64,000 nucleotides of DNA from Marinimicrobium locisalis (GTDB taxonomy: Bacteria > Pseudomonadota > Gammaproteobacteria > Pseudomonadales > Cellvibrionaceae), in contig NZ_JBDLLG010000002.1 in the NCBI RefSeq assembly GCF_039822625.1, positions 1 through 64,000 on the forward strand, given 5' to 3'. Positions 1 through 9,118 of this stretch are shown piece by piece (positions within the stretch are counted from its first letter, which is position 1; each line of letters starts with the position of its first letter). The notes under the pieces were generated by a model. It saw only the letters and a program-made list of their open reading frames with translations, searched no databases and was not told the DNA's origin. Both the position numbers and the translations under genes were made by a program.

Positions 1-87
1 TTCCCTATCTTGGCACATCGCGATGCCGGTTAAAGAGGGGAGGAGACCATCTCATCGCCCTACGCCAACCATTGTGGTCAACGGCGA

Positions 88-2097
88 TCAATCGAACATC
101 CCCAGCAGGCTACTCAACGTCTCCTCCCCCTTCGCCACGTTTTTCTCAGGGCTGTGTTCGCCAAACCCTTCGTATTCGATGTCTTCCACCGGTAGTTCTT
201 CCAGAAAGCGACTGGGCGTGGTCTCGCTCACATCTCCGAACTGTTTGCGCTTGCCTGCCAGGGTCATGGTGAGGGTGCGCTGGGCGCGGGTGATGCCCAC
301 ATAGGTCAGGCGCCGCTCTTCCTCAATGTTGTCGTCCTCGATGCTGTTGCGATGGGGCAGCAGGCCCTCTTCCATGCCGATCATAAACACATGGGGGAAT
401 TCCAGACCCTTGGAGGCGTGCAGGGTGAGTAGTTGCACCTGGTCCATCTCGTCCTCTTCTTCCTGGCGCTCCAACAGGTCCCGCAGCACCAGCTTGGCGA
501 TGGCCTCCTTGATGGTGATGGTCTCACCGTCGTCATCCGGCTCCATGGTTCGGCCCAGGGAGTCCACCAGGTAATGGACGTTTTCCCAACGCCGCTCGGC
601 GGCCTTGGGGGTACTGGCGTTCTGGTGCAGCCAGGCTTCGTAGTCCATGTCTTCAAGCATTTCCCGAATGGCGGCGACGGGGTTGTCGCCGTGGCAGCGC
701 TGGTGCACCCCCTCAATCCAGTGCACAAAGCGGCGCAGGCGCTCCAGCGCTTTCTCATTGAGCTGGCGTTCCAGGGCCATTTCATTGACCGCACTGAATA
801 GCCCAATGTGGCGTTCGGTGGCGTAGCGGCCCAGGGTTTCCAGGGTACTGGTGCCAATCTGCCGGCGGGGGGTATTGATCACCCGAAGGAAGGCGTTGTC
901 ATCGTCCGGGTTCACCAGAAGGCGCAGGTAGGCCATCACGTCCTTGATCTCGGTTTTTGAAAAGAACGAGGAGCCACCGCTGATCTTGTAGGGAATCTGG
1001 TGCTGTTGGAGCTTGATCTCCAGCAACCGGGCCTGGTGGTTACCCCGGTAGAGCACGGCGTAATCCTTGAATTTGCGCTGGTAGCGCAATCGGCTGGTCA
1101 GAATTTCGGTGGCCACCCGCTCCGCCTCGGCCTCTTCGTTGGAGCAGCGCACGATGCGAATCGTCTCCCCCACGCCCATCTCACTCCACAGGGCCTTTTC
1201 AAATTCGTGGGGGTTATGGCTGATCAAATGGTTGGCCACCTTCAGGATGCGGCTCGTGGAGCGGTAATTCTGCTCCAGTTTGATCACTTTGAGTGCCGGG
1301 AAGTCCTGCTTGAGCAGGCTCATATTCTCCGGGCGGGCGCCGCGCCAGGCGTAGATGGACTGATCGTCGTCCCCCACCACGGTGAGGGAGCCACGCACCC
1401 CCACAATCTGCTTCACCAGCAGGTATTGGCTGGAGTTGGTGTCCTGGTATTCATCCACCAGCAGGTAGCGGATTTTGCGCTGCCAGCGGGCGAGCACCTC
1501 CGGCTGACTTTGGAACAATTGCACCGGAATCAGGATCAGATCATCAAAGTCCACTGCGTTGTAGGCTCGAAGCGCCTGGTTGTAGCGCTCATACACCCGG
1601 GCGATGGTCTGCTCGCCGGGGCTCTGGGCCATGGCCAGCACCTCCTCCGGGGCGGTGAGATCGTTCTTCCAGTTGGAAATCTGGTGTTGTACGCGGTTGA
1701 GGTGGTCGCTATCGAGTTCGCCGTCCTTGAGCAGTAGCTCTTTCAGCAGTGCCCGGGCATCTTCGGCATCGAAAATGGAGAAGCCCGGTTTGAAGCCCAG
1801 GGCTTTGTACTCACGCCGAATGATGTTCAGCCCCAGGTTGTGAAAGGTAGAGACGGTCAGCCCCTTGGCGGCGGAGCCCCGCACCAGCGAGCTGACCCGC
1901 TCTTTCATCTCCCGGGCCGCCTTGTTGGTAAAGGTCAGCGCGGCGATATGGCGCGCGGGCTGGTCGCACTTCTCGATGAGGTAGGCGATCTTGCGGGTAA
2001 TCACACTGGTCTTGCCACTGCCCGCCCCTGCGAGCACCAGGCAGGGGCCATCAATGTAGCGTACAGCTTCTCGCTGGCGGGGGTTTAGCTGGGCCAC
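88..2097 (-). CDS. rep: ATP-dependent DNA helicase Rep (UvrD/PcrA superfamily 1)
   Basis: Superfamily 1A 3'-5' DNA helicase that removes protein roadblocks ahead of replication forks. The Walker A motif AGAGSGKT lies about 23 residues from the chosen start. Motif II (VDEYQDTN), motif III (GDDDQSIYAWRGA), motif IV (NYRS) and motif VI (YVGITRAQ) all follow in order, and the length (about 669 residues) is typical of Rep. I start at the GTG at 2097: it is preceded by GAGAGG at normal spacing and gives the Rep-like N terminus VAQLNPRQREAV. The reading frame stays open to 2208, but the extra 37 residues are Cys-rich and unlike the family, so I exclude them. It is transcribed away from the c-di-GMP gene on its right. 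The 87 bases beyond the stop show nothing recognisable. Confidence 0.95.
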   Translation of the reverse strand: MAQLNPRQREAVRYIDGPCLVLAGAGSGKTSVITRKIAYLIEKCDQPARHIAALTFTNKAAREMKERVSSLVRGSAAKGLTVSTFHNLGLNIIRREYKALGFKPGFSIFDAEDARALLKELLLKDGELDSDHLNRVQHQISNWKNDLTAPEEVLAMAQSPGEQTIARVYERYNQALRAYNAVDFDDLILIPVQLFQSQPEVLARWQRKIRYLLVDEYQDTNSSQYLLVKQIVGVRGSLTVVGDDDQSIYAWRGARPENMSLLKQDFPALKVIKLEQNYRSTSRILKVANHLISHNPHEFEKALWSEMGVGETIRIVRCSNEEAEAERVATEILTSRLRYQRKFKDYAVLYRGNHQARLLEIKLQQHQIPYKISGGSSFFSKTEIKDVMAYLRLLVNPDDDNAFLRVINTPRRQIGTSTLETLGRYATERHIGLFSAVNEMALERQLNEKALERLRRFVHWIEGVHQRCHGDNPVAAIREMLEDMDYEAWLHQNASTPKAAERRWENVHYLVDSLGRTMEPDDDGETITIKEAIAKLVLRDLLERQEEEDEMDQVQLLTLHASKGLEFPHVFMIGMEEGLLPHRNSIEDDNIEEERRLTYVGITRAQRTLTMTLAGKRKQFGDVSETTPSRFLEELPVEDIEYEGFGEHSPEKNVAKGEETLSSLLGMFD

Positions 2098-2349
2098 GGG
2101 ACCTCTCAATACAGGCTCAATACAGACGTTGGCAGTGCAAACTCTGAACAATGCGCAGGGCGCCGCATTGTAGCAGGGGCCAACCCCCATGCAAGCCGCG
2201 CCGCACAAAGAGGTTTATTATGCTCGAAAGGTGGTGTAAAGTCGCATTTTGGCACGGATTTCTTCATGGTGTGTAATCCGTCAGGGTTGATAGATAATAG
2301 GCGTCAGGCACACCTGCGAAAGACGCCAAAGGAACAGTGGAAGTGAGCA

Positions 2350-4053
2350 ATGGACAGAATCGTTAAGATTCTTTTTATAGACCGCGAGGAAGGCGAGTAC
2401 CTGCTGCTGGCCGATTTGCTGTCGGAAATTCACCACACTGATTATCAGTTGGTCTGGCATGACCGGCTCGATGGCGCTTTGCCCACCATTTTTGGCGACG
2501 ATTACGACCTGATCCTGCTCGACTACTACTGGGGCGATGACACCGCCCAGGACCTGCTCACCGCCGCCAAAACCCAAGCCTGCACCACCCCCATCGTGGT
2601 CATGACCAACGAGATGGAAACCGAGGTGGACCGCGAGGCCATTCGCGCCGGCGCTGCCGACTACCTGATTAAGGGCCAAATCAACACCCAACTGCTCGAG
2701 CGCACCCTGCGCTACGCCATTGAACGCAAGCGCACCGAACAGCACCTCAGTCGCCTGGCCCACTACGACACCCTCACCGATATCCCCAACCGGATTCTGT
2801 TTCGGGACCGCCTCGAGCACGCCATCCGGTTGGCGGACCGGGACCAGGGGAAATTCACCCTGATGTTTATCGACCTGAACGGCTTCAAGCAGGTGAATGA
2901 CAACTTCGGCCACGACACCGGGGATAGCATGATCCGCATCTGCGCCGAGCGCCTGCAGGAGTGCATGCGCCGCTCAGACTCGGTGGCCCGTATGGGCGGG
3001 GACGAGTTCACGCTGCTGCTGGAAAATACCGACAGCAGCACCGACGTGGCCCACGTGGCGGAAAAGATTATTGAGCGCATCTCCGCCCGCTACCAAATTG
3101 GTGGCTACGACATAAGCATCGGCTGCAGCATCGGCATTGCCGTCTATCCCGATGCCGGTCGGGACGCCGATAGCCTTCTCAAAAGCGCCGACTTGGCCAT
3201 GTACCAGGCCAAACAGCAGGAAGAGAGCGGCTACCGCTTCTTTACCGAAGCGATGAACAAGGAGGTGCGCCTGCAGTTGCGCATGGAGGCGGACTTACGC
3301 AACGCCCTGCGCGAGGGTCAGCTCTACCTGGAATACCAGCCCCGGATCGACCTCCAAACCGGCGACATTGTGGCTCTGGAGGCGCTACTGCGCTGGAATC
3401 ACCCGGAAGAAGGCCCGCTGAATGCCAAGGCGTTTATCCGGGTGGCGGAGGACACCGGCCTGATCAATGACATGGGCTACTGGGTGCTGGAGCGGGCCTG
3501 CCAGGACCTACGCCTGCTGCAAGAGCAGTGCGGGCCGAACCTGCGAATGTCGGTGAACCTCTCGGTGCGTCAGTTTCGCGATGAGCAACTGGTCCATCGA
3601 CTGGCGACAACGCTTAAAGCTTTCGAGGTACCGGGGCGGCACTTGGAGTTCGAGTTGACCGAGGCCGGCCTGATGGACAACCTCGAGCTGGTCAGCCTGT
3701 GCATGCGGCCCCTGTCACACCTGGGGCTGACTTTCTCCCTCGACCGCTTTGGAAGCGGCAGCTGCTCCTTCCTACAGCTGCAACGCCTGCCAATCAGCTC
3801 GGTCAAAATCGACTCTCAGTTTCTCTCGGCGCTTAGCCGCAATGAGGAGGACCAGCGGCTGGTTCGAGCCATGATCAACCTCGCCCATAATTTGGACAAA
3901 ACCGTGGTCGCCGAAAGTGTCGAAACCCAGGCCCAGCGTGACTGGCTGCTTGAAGCCGGCTGCGACCAGATGCAGGGTTACCACTTCTGCGGCCCCCAAC
4001 CCGTGGAAGAAGTCTCCCGCACCATCAAACAGTGGCACAGCGAGAACTCATAG
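2350..4053 (+). CDS. Response regulator with GGDEF and EAL domains
   Basis: Cytoplasmic three-domain c-di-GMP protein. The receiver domain (about 1-125) has D11, phospho-acceptor D58 and K108. The GGDEF domain (about 135-305) has an intact GGDEF at 216-220 and an inhibitory-site RxxD at 207-210, so diguanylate cyclase activity with product inhibition is expected. The EAL domain (about 315-560) keeps EALLRW (344-349), VNLS, ELTE and ESVE. However, the usual DDFG metal-binding pair reads D465-R466-F-G, losing the second aspartate. That suggests weak or absent phosphodiesterase activity (inference from EAL family chemistry). No partner histidine kinase lies beside it; the gene stands alone between rep (divergent) and ubiK. 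Confidence 0.9.
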   Translation: MDRIVKILFIDREEGEYLLLADLLSEIHHTDYQLVWHDRLDGALPTIFGDDYDLILLDYYWGDDTAQDLLTAAKTQACTTPIVVMTNEMETEVDREAIRAGAADYLIKGQINTQLLERTLRYAIERKRTEQHLSRLAHYDTLTDIPNRILFRDRLEHAIRLADRDQGKFTLMFIDLNGFKQVNDNFGHDTGDSMIRICAERLQECMRRSDSVARMGGDEFTLLLENTDSSTDVAHVAEKIIERISARYQIGGYDISIGCSIGIAVYPDAGRDADSLLKSADLAMYQAKQQEESGYRFFTEAMNKEVRLQLRMEADLRNALREGQLYLEYQPRIDLQTGDIVALEALLRWNHPEEGPLNAKAFIRVAEDTGLINDMGYWVLERACQDLRLLQEQCGPNLRMSVNLSVRQFRDEQLVHRLATTLKAFEVPGRHLEFELTEAGLMDNLELVSLCMRPLSHLGLTFSLDRFGSGSCSFLQLQRLPISSVKIDSQFLSALSRNEEDQRLVRAMINLAHNLDKTVVAESVETQAQRDWLLEAGCDQMQGYHFCGPQPVEEVSRTIKQWHSENS

Positions 4054-4166
4054 CGTCTCACCCTCCCCCTGGGGCGGCGCCCAGCGCCCCACCCAACACC
4101 AACGCTGACAGCGTCGACCCAGAGCGCTACACTGTTGTACTCAATTACCGGCAACCGAGAGTGAAT

Positions 4167-4412
4167 ATGATCAGCGATTTTGCCCAAAAGGTCTTTCAGG
4201 AACTCGACCGGAAAATGCCTGCCCTGAAGGAAATGTTCCCCAAAAAGGAGCTCCAGGCGGCCGTCCAGTCCGCCCTCGGGAAAATGGACGTGGTCACCCG
4301 CGAAGAATTCGACGCCCAAGCCGCCGTGCTACAACGTACCCGCGAGCGGCTGGAGAAGCTCGAACAGCAATTGGCGAACCTGGAAAAGGAGCCTGCCAGT
4401 AGGTCTGATTGA
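4167..4412 (+). CDS. ubiK: UbiK, ubiquinone biosynthesis accessory factor (BMFP/YqiC family)
   Basis: Small 81-residue protein. It opens MISDFAQKVF and ends in a predicted coiled coil (about 50-75, rich in R/E/L heptads), the layout of UbiK/YqiC, a trimeric membrane-associated factor that assists UbiJ and the Ubi complex in aerobic ubiquinone synthesis. I start at the ATG at 4167, with GAGAG five bases upstream; the open frame extends further 5' but that part looks like untranslated, proline-rich sequence. A GTG two codons upstream (4161) is a possible alternative start. It sits directly before yifB, an adjacency common in gammaproteobacteria. Confidence 0.88.
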   Translation: MISDFAQKVFQELDRKMPALKEMFPKKELQAAVQSALGKMDVVTREEFDAQAAVLQRTRERLEKLEQQLANLEKEPASRSD

Positions 4413-4420
4413 AGCGCGAA

Positions 4421-4472
4421 GCGCGTAATCCGATAAAAGCTGGGGCTTCGCAAAGCCCATCGGATTGCGCGC
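4421..4472. repeat. Nested inverted repeat (REP-like hairpin) between ubiK and yifB
   Basis: Outer arms 4421-4434 and 4459-4472 pair over 14 bases with one mismatch (GCGCGTAATCCGAT against ATCGGATTGCGCGC). An inner hairpin pairs GGGCTT (4443-4448) with AAGCCC (4453-4458). No T-run follows, so it is not a classic terminator. It looks like a REP/BIME-type intergenic hairpin and may help separate ubiK and yifB transcripts. Confidence 0.6.
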
Positions 4473-4590
4473 CGCCTCGGACCACCCTGCCTCATTCAAT
4501 GCCCAAAAACGGAACCGGGTTCCTTTTCCCACCAGTAACGGTTGCGGTATAGTCCCGTTCGGATTCAACCCACATCAGCAAGGATTGCGA

Positions 4591-6096
4591 ATGTCACTCG
4601 CTATTGTCTATTCCCGAGCCAAGCTCGGTGTCCAAGCGCCACTGGTTACCGTCGAAGTGCACCTGTCCAACGGGCTGCCCGCTCTGAATATGGTGGGCCT
4701 GCCGGAAACCGCCGTGAAGGAAAGCAAGGACCGGGTGCGCAGCGCCATTCTCAATAGTCACCTGGAATTCCCCGCCCGGCGCATTACCGTCAACCTGGCC
4801 CCGGCCGACCTCCCTAAAGAAGGCGGACGTTTTGACCTGCCCATTGCGCTGGGCATTCTCGCCGCCTCGGGCCAAATTCCCGAAGACAGCCTGAGTGAGT
4901 GCGAATTTATGGGCGAGCTGGCCCTGTCCGGGGACCTGCGACCGATTACCGCCGCGCTGCCCGCGGCCCTGGCCGCGAGCGATGCCGGGCGTTCATTGAT
5001 TGTCAGCGCAGAGAACGCCGAGGAGGCGGCGCTCTGTCAGAGCACGCCGATCTACCGGGCCAACAACCTGCTGTCGGTATGTGCGCATCTGCATCAGCGG
5101 GAAACGCTTCCGCTTGCCCAGCCCGCTCCGGATGAACCCGACACCACCGTCGCCGCTATGGACCTTAGCGATGTCAAAGGGCAAATACAGGCCAAGCGCG
5201 CCCTGGAAGTCGCCGCCAGCGGCGGCCACAACCTCTTGATGTACGGCCCGCCGGGCACGGGCAAAACCATGCTCGCCAGCCGCCTACCCGGCCTGCTCCC
5301 GCCTCTGGAAAATCGCGAGCGGCTGGATGTGGCGGCGGTGTATTCCGTGGCACCGGGGGCACCCGCGCACCACCACTCCACCCGTCCGTTTCGCTCGCCC
5401 CACCATACCGCCTCCGCAGTCGCCCTGGTGGGCGGCGGCTCGCACCCCAAGCCCGGCGAAATTTCGCTGGCCCATAACGGGGTTTTGTTTTTGGACGAAC
5501 TGCCGGAATTTCACCGCCACGTACTGGAGGTATTGCGCGAGCCGCTGGAGAGCGGGGAGGTGCGCATTTCGCGCGCCCGGGCGCACGCGGTTTACCCCGC
5601 TCGCTTTCAATTGATCGCCGCCATGAACCCCTGCCCCTGCGGGTACCATGGGGCGGCGGAGGGCGATTGCACCTGCACTCCGGACCAGATTCGCCGCTAC
5701 CGCGACAAAATTTCCGGGCCACTGTTGGACCGCATCGATATGCATGTACCCGTCCGGCTGCTCAAGCGCGGCGAACTGCAAGGCAGGCGTGAAGGCGAAC
5801 CCAGCGAGGCGGTACGCCAACGGGTGGTGGCTGCACGCCAGCGCCAGCTGGACCGACAAGGCAAGGCCAACCATTTACTGAGCGTACCGGAGCTCGAACG
5901 GGTGTGCGATTTAAACCAGGCCCAGCGCACCCTGCTCGAAGATGCCATTGAAACCCTGGGCTTATCCAGCCGAGCCTATCACCGGGTATTGAAAGTGGCC
6001 CGCACCTTGGCGGACATTGCGGGTTGCGCCGCGCTGGAGACCGCCCACATTACCGAAGCTCTCGGGTACCGAACGCTCGATCGACGGCCGAAGTAG
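4591..6096 (+). CDS. yifB: YifB/ComM family Mg-chelatase-like AAA+ ATPase
   Basis: 501-residue AAA+ protein. The N-terminal ChlI-like/Lon-C fold domain (about 1-125) contains the family signature GLPETAVKESKDRVR. The ATPase domain follows, with Walker A GPPGTGKT, Walker B VLFLDELPEF and the CPCGYHG cysteine motif, and a C-terminal Mg-chelatase lid domain ends the protein. In naturally competent relatives the orthologue ComM is a hexameric helicase promoting branch migration during transformation. dprA (32850-33995) in the same window would fit competence, though both genes are also kept in non-competent species. The start at 4591 has AAGGA seven bases upstream; the upstream in-frame extension is rejected. 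Confidence 0.93.
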   Translation: MSLAIVYSRAKLGVQAPLVTVEVHLSNGLPALNMVGLPETAVKESKDRVRSAILNSHLEFPARRITVNLAPADLPKEGGRFDLPIALGILAASGQIPEDSLSECEFMGELALSGDLRPITAALPAALAASDAGRSLIVSAENAEEAALCQSTPIYRANNLLSVCAHLHQRETLPLAQPAPDEPDTTVAAMDLSDVKGQIQAKRALEVAASGGHNLLMYGPPGTGKTMLASRLPGLLPPLENRERLDVAAVYSVAPGAPAHHHSTRPFRSPHHTASAVALVGGGSHPKPGEISLAHNGVLFLDELPEFHRHVLEVLREPLESGEVRISRARAHAVYPARFQLIAAMNPCPCGYHGAAEGDCTCTPDQIRRYRDKISGPLLDRIDMHVPVRLLKRGELQGRREGEPSEAVRQRVVAARQRQLDRQGKANHLLSVPELERVCDLNQAQRTLLEDAIETLGLSSRAYHRVLKVARTLADIAGCAALETAHITEALGYRTLDRRPK

Positions 6097-6180
6097 CCGA
6101 TGAAAACCACGGCTCCCGGTTGTGGCTGATGCGCCCGCCGGGAGATAATCTCCACCCAATCCTCAGGAAAGGAAGCTTGC

Positions 6181-7641
6181 GTGTTCATCATTCCCATTCA
6201 AAACAAACCCGACTGGTCCCGGCCCCCGCTCATTACCCTCGCCTTGATCGTGATCAACCTGTTGGTGTTCGTGTTCTACCAGGGCCTGGATGAGGGCAAG
6301 CGAGCGCAAGCCATCGACACTTACAGGCAGCTGGCGCTCAGCGCAGTTGAACGCCCCCACTACAACCGTTATCTGCAACGGGAAAATCCCGAAGCCTATG
6401 AGCGCTGGACCGCCATTCGCGAGGCCGCGCCGGAACCGCTGAGTATCGGCCCCCTGGTGGTCCAGGACATTGAGTTTGATGCCTACCTGCGAGAGGTTTG
6501 GCGCGAGCAAGAGCCCGAGAACCTCGAGGCATGGCAACGCAAACGTCACCAGTTCGAAACCGAACGAAACAAAATCAGCGTGTTGCAGGCCGGGCTTATC
6601 CCCGCCGAACCCGAGCCTCTGGATTTTATCACCAGCCTGTTTTTGCACGGGGGCTGGGGCCACCTGCTGGGGAACATGGCATTTTTATTTTTGTTTGGTT
6701 TTATTCTCGAAACCGCGCTCAGGCCGTCCGTCTATGTGGCCATGTACTTGGCCTCGGGCCTGGCCGCCGATGGGCTGTTTCTGTTGTTAAATCTTAATTC
6801 GATCACCCCGGTGGTGGGCGCCTCGGGAGCCATTTCCGGTTTGATGGGGATGTACCTGGCCCTCTACGGGTTTCGGCGCATTCGGTTTTTCTACAGCGTT
6901 TTATTTTACTTCGGCGAATTTACCGCGCCGGCCCTATGGGTGCTTCCGGCCTGGCTGGCGAAGGAGTTTTACGGCTATTTCTTTGTCGAGTCCAACACCG
7001 CCTACTGGGCCCACATCGGGGGCTTGCTCGCGGGTGTTGCCATGGTGCTGGCGCTGCCGGCCAGCCGCAAACAGTTTGCGCAGCGGGAGGAGGAATCCCA
7101 ACAGGAGGATGCGCTGAACCAACACCTGCGGGAGGTACAGCGCCTAGTGGCCAACCTGGATGTGGAGCAGGCTCGGCGCCGGGCCGATTATCTGTGCAAA
7201 CACCACCCCACCGACCCCCGCCCCTGGGAAACGCTGTTTGATTTGCACAAAAGCCAGCCATCCCGAAAGCCTTTCCACCAAGCGGCGTTCTCGGCGCTGC
7301 GCGCTTTCTGTCAGCACGGCGACACGGATCCACATTGGATTTCGATGATCAAGGAGTTATTGGGAGAGTACCGCTCGCTTTCACCGAAGGCGCCGGCCCT
7401 GACCGGCGACCTTTGCCTGTTGTTGAGCCGCCGCTTCTGGAATTTGGGTGAACGCTCCTACGCCGAGGCCTACTTGCGGCTGGCCCAGGCCCGGGGGGCA
7501 AAACGCCAGCCGCTGATCGCGATGGTTCGCCGGGTGCATCGGCATTACCAACAGAGCACGGACATTGCCCGCGCGCGCCATTGGCACAGTGCGCTGGAAG
7601 CGCTTACTGAGCCGGCGACGTCTGATTCAGAACCTGTATAA
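6181..7641 (+). CDS. Rhomboid family intramembrane serine protease with TPR-like C-terminal tail
   Basis: Inner-membrane serine protease. The first helix (about 13-32) is followed by a roughly 110-residue polar insertion. The rhomboid core then shows HGGWGHLLGNM, the nucleophile motif GASGAISG and the catalytic His in AHIGGLLAG. The remaining ~200 residues after the last helix are soluble and helical, resembling tetratricopeptide-type packing. The start is GTG at 6181 with GGAAAGGAAG upstream. Its last 38 bases overlap the end of the convergent gene 7604-9031. That neighbour also joins a membrane domain to a TPR-like tail, so a shared complex is possible but unproven. Confidence 0.87.
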   Translation: MFIIPIQNKPDWSRPPLITLALIVINLLVFVFYQGLDEGKRAQAIDTYRQLALSAVERPHYNRYLQRENPEAYERWTAIREAAPEPLSIGPLVVQDIEFDAYLREVWREQEPENLEAWQRKRHQFETERNKISVLQAGLIPAEPEPLDFITSLFLHGGWGHLLGNMAFLFLFGFILETALRPSVYVAMYLASGLAADGLFLLLNLNSITPVVGASGAISGLMGMYLALYGFRRIRFFYSVLFYFGEFTAPALWVLPAWLAKEFYGYFFVESNTAYWAHIGGLLAGVAMVLALPASRKQFAQREEESQQEDALNQHLREVQRLVANLDVEQARRRADYLCKHHPTDPRPWETLFDLHKSQPSRKPFHQAAFSALRAFCQHGDTDPHWISMIKELLGEYRSLSPKAPALTGDLCLLLSRRFWNLGERSYAEAYLRLAQARGAKRQPLIAMVRRVHRHYQQSTDIARARHWHSALEALTEPATSDSEPV

Positions 7642-9031
7642 GTTGGTCAAGTTCCTCCCGTTGCGCACAGCGGGGGTACTTCTTTACCACGTATCGGGCA
7701 ATGGCGATGGCCTTGACTTCATCGTTCAGGGGCTCACTAAAGGCACGCGCCACCAACAGATAAGCCTTGGGCACCGTCGGGTGGCCGGGGTGTTGTTTGT
7801 GAAAGTTATGCAGCAGCCGCACCATGGCCCGGTATTGGCCTTGCTGCCAAAGCAGCTCCGCCAATTTGACCGCTGTCTCCGGCCGTTCCACTTTGAACTG
7901 GGGCAGGCGCTTCTGAGTCTCTAGGAAGACCGTCACACCCCGGGCCAGTTCCGCCCGCTGCGCCATCAGGTCCAGCAGGTAGTTGCCGTGGTTGTAGAGC
8001 GATTCGTCGTCTTCCAACAGCATTAACAGCTTATGATATTGCAGGTGTAGCTCGACATCATCCCGAACACTGTCCAATGCCTTTCGCAGGCAACGGCGGG
8101 CGTTATCGTACTCTCCATCGCTCAGCAGCACCGCGGACTCACCCAGCGCCTTGGCTTTGGCGAACGCCTCGGCGTCCATGTCGGTGTCATCCTCGGGCTC
8201 AACCTCATACCCCAGCTCCTGTTGATATTCAAACAGTACATACCCCAGCATGGTGTAGAGCACAAAGGTAAAGTAGGCGGTCAGTGCCATGGTAATGGGC
8301 AGCAACACCATGCCCTCGGCCACATTGGAAAAAACCGCAGTGGCGTAGTAGGAGCCGGTCATAATGACCTGCGCACAGAACCATAGCAGCAAGTAAGGCC
8401 AACCCACAGTCACCATAAGTGACAGCAGCGCCAGCGGATTAATGGCTCGGCAAACGGACTTCTCCACCGCGAGCAGCATGGTCGAAGCCGGGATGGCCAG
8501 AGTGAGAAACCCGGAGACCAATAACCCAAGGGGGGCCGAGACCCCGGTCGCGAAAGCGGCCATCGCCCCCATCGCCACGAGCAACGCGATCTGCCGTAAA
8601 AACAGGTGATCTTCGTCCCCACCGACCGCCTCACTCAGTGTCGGCGGTGTCGTTTTCCCGAGCCCGCGCTGCTCAATAATGGCAAAGCCGTACTTGACCA
8701 GAATGGCGCTTATCAAAAGCGCCACCGCGATCGCCAGCAACCCGGCGGTCAGTAATAGGCTAAGGCCCGCCACAACAGCGATGGCGATCAGTGCATGGGT
8801 GTGAAGGGGGTAGGCCAGAAAGTGCGGCAGCTGCTGCCAGAACGGCTTGGCATCCACCGCGTTGCCCAGATAGCTCAGGGGGTTATTGCAGCGAATGCAG
8901 GCCGGGCCCCGTCGGCCCCAATGGCCACTGTGGCCCGCCGGGATGCAGTGTTCGCCGTAAAAGGTTTGGCACTGGGCACACTGCCAGGTAGCGGGTGTGC
9001 CGGGAAAGAACTGACAGTCCATTTTCGCCAC
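7604..9031 (-). CDS. Membrane protein with N-terminal Cys/His zinc finger and C-terminal TPR-like region
   Basis: Function not recognised. Residues about 6-50 hold a C-x(n)-CAQC-x(5)-HC-x(n)-H-x-C-IRC arrangement like a B-box-type zinc finger. Then come about six hydrophobic helices (roughly 75-275), followed by a soluble helical region with TPR-like spacing (about 285-460, including EYDNARRCLRKAL and RPETAVKLAELLWQQGQYRAM). I start at the GTG at 9031, with GGAGG seven bases upstream; an ATG three codons in lacks its own site. The stop lies 38 bases inside the convergent rhomboid gene. The layout (zinc finger, membrane, TPR) suggests a scaffold or quality-control role, which is inference only. 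Confidence 0.75.
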   Translation of the reverse strand: MAKMDCQFFPGTPATWQCAQCQTFYGEHCIPAGHSGHWGRRGPACIRCNNPLSYLGNAVDAKPFWQQLPHFLAYPLHTHALIAIAVVAGLSLLLTAGLLAIAVALLISAILVKYGFAIIEQRGLGKTTPPTLSEAVGGDEDHLFLRQIALLVAMGAMAAFATGVSAPLGLLVSGFLTLAIPASTMLLAVEKSVCRAINPLALLSLMVTVGWPYLLLWFCAQVIMTGSYYATAVFSNVAEGMVLLPITMALTAYFTFVLYTMLGYVLFEYQQELGYEVEPEDDTDMDAEAFAKAKALGESAVLLSDGEYDNARRCLRKALDSVRDDVELHLQYHKLLMLLEDDESLYNHGNYLLDLMAQRAELARGVTVFLETQKRLPQFKVERPETAVKLAELLWQQGQYRAMVRLLHNFHKQHPGHPTVPKAYLLVARAFSEPLNDEVKAIAIARYVVKKYPRCAQREELDQLIQVLNQTSPAQ

Positions 9032-9118
9032 GGGTTTTCCTCCCTGTAGAAGCGGTCGCGTTATTGATCCTTGAGCTTACCACAGCTCCCCTTTCAGAGC
9101 ATAAACCTGACGCCTTTG

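Noticed and set aside
2098..2208. N-terminal extension of Rep with many cysteines
   Set aside because: Rep-family proteins begin near LNPxQ; the GTG at 2097 has its own ribosome-binding site, and the extension lies in the promoter region.
2249..2266. Sigma-54-like promoter (TTGGCACG) upstream of the GGDEF-EAL gene
   Set aside because: The -24 element is perfect, but the -12 position lacks the required GC at the correct spacing.
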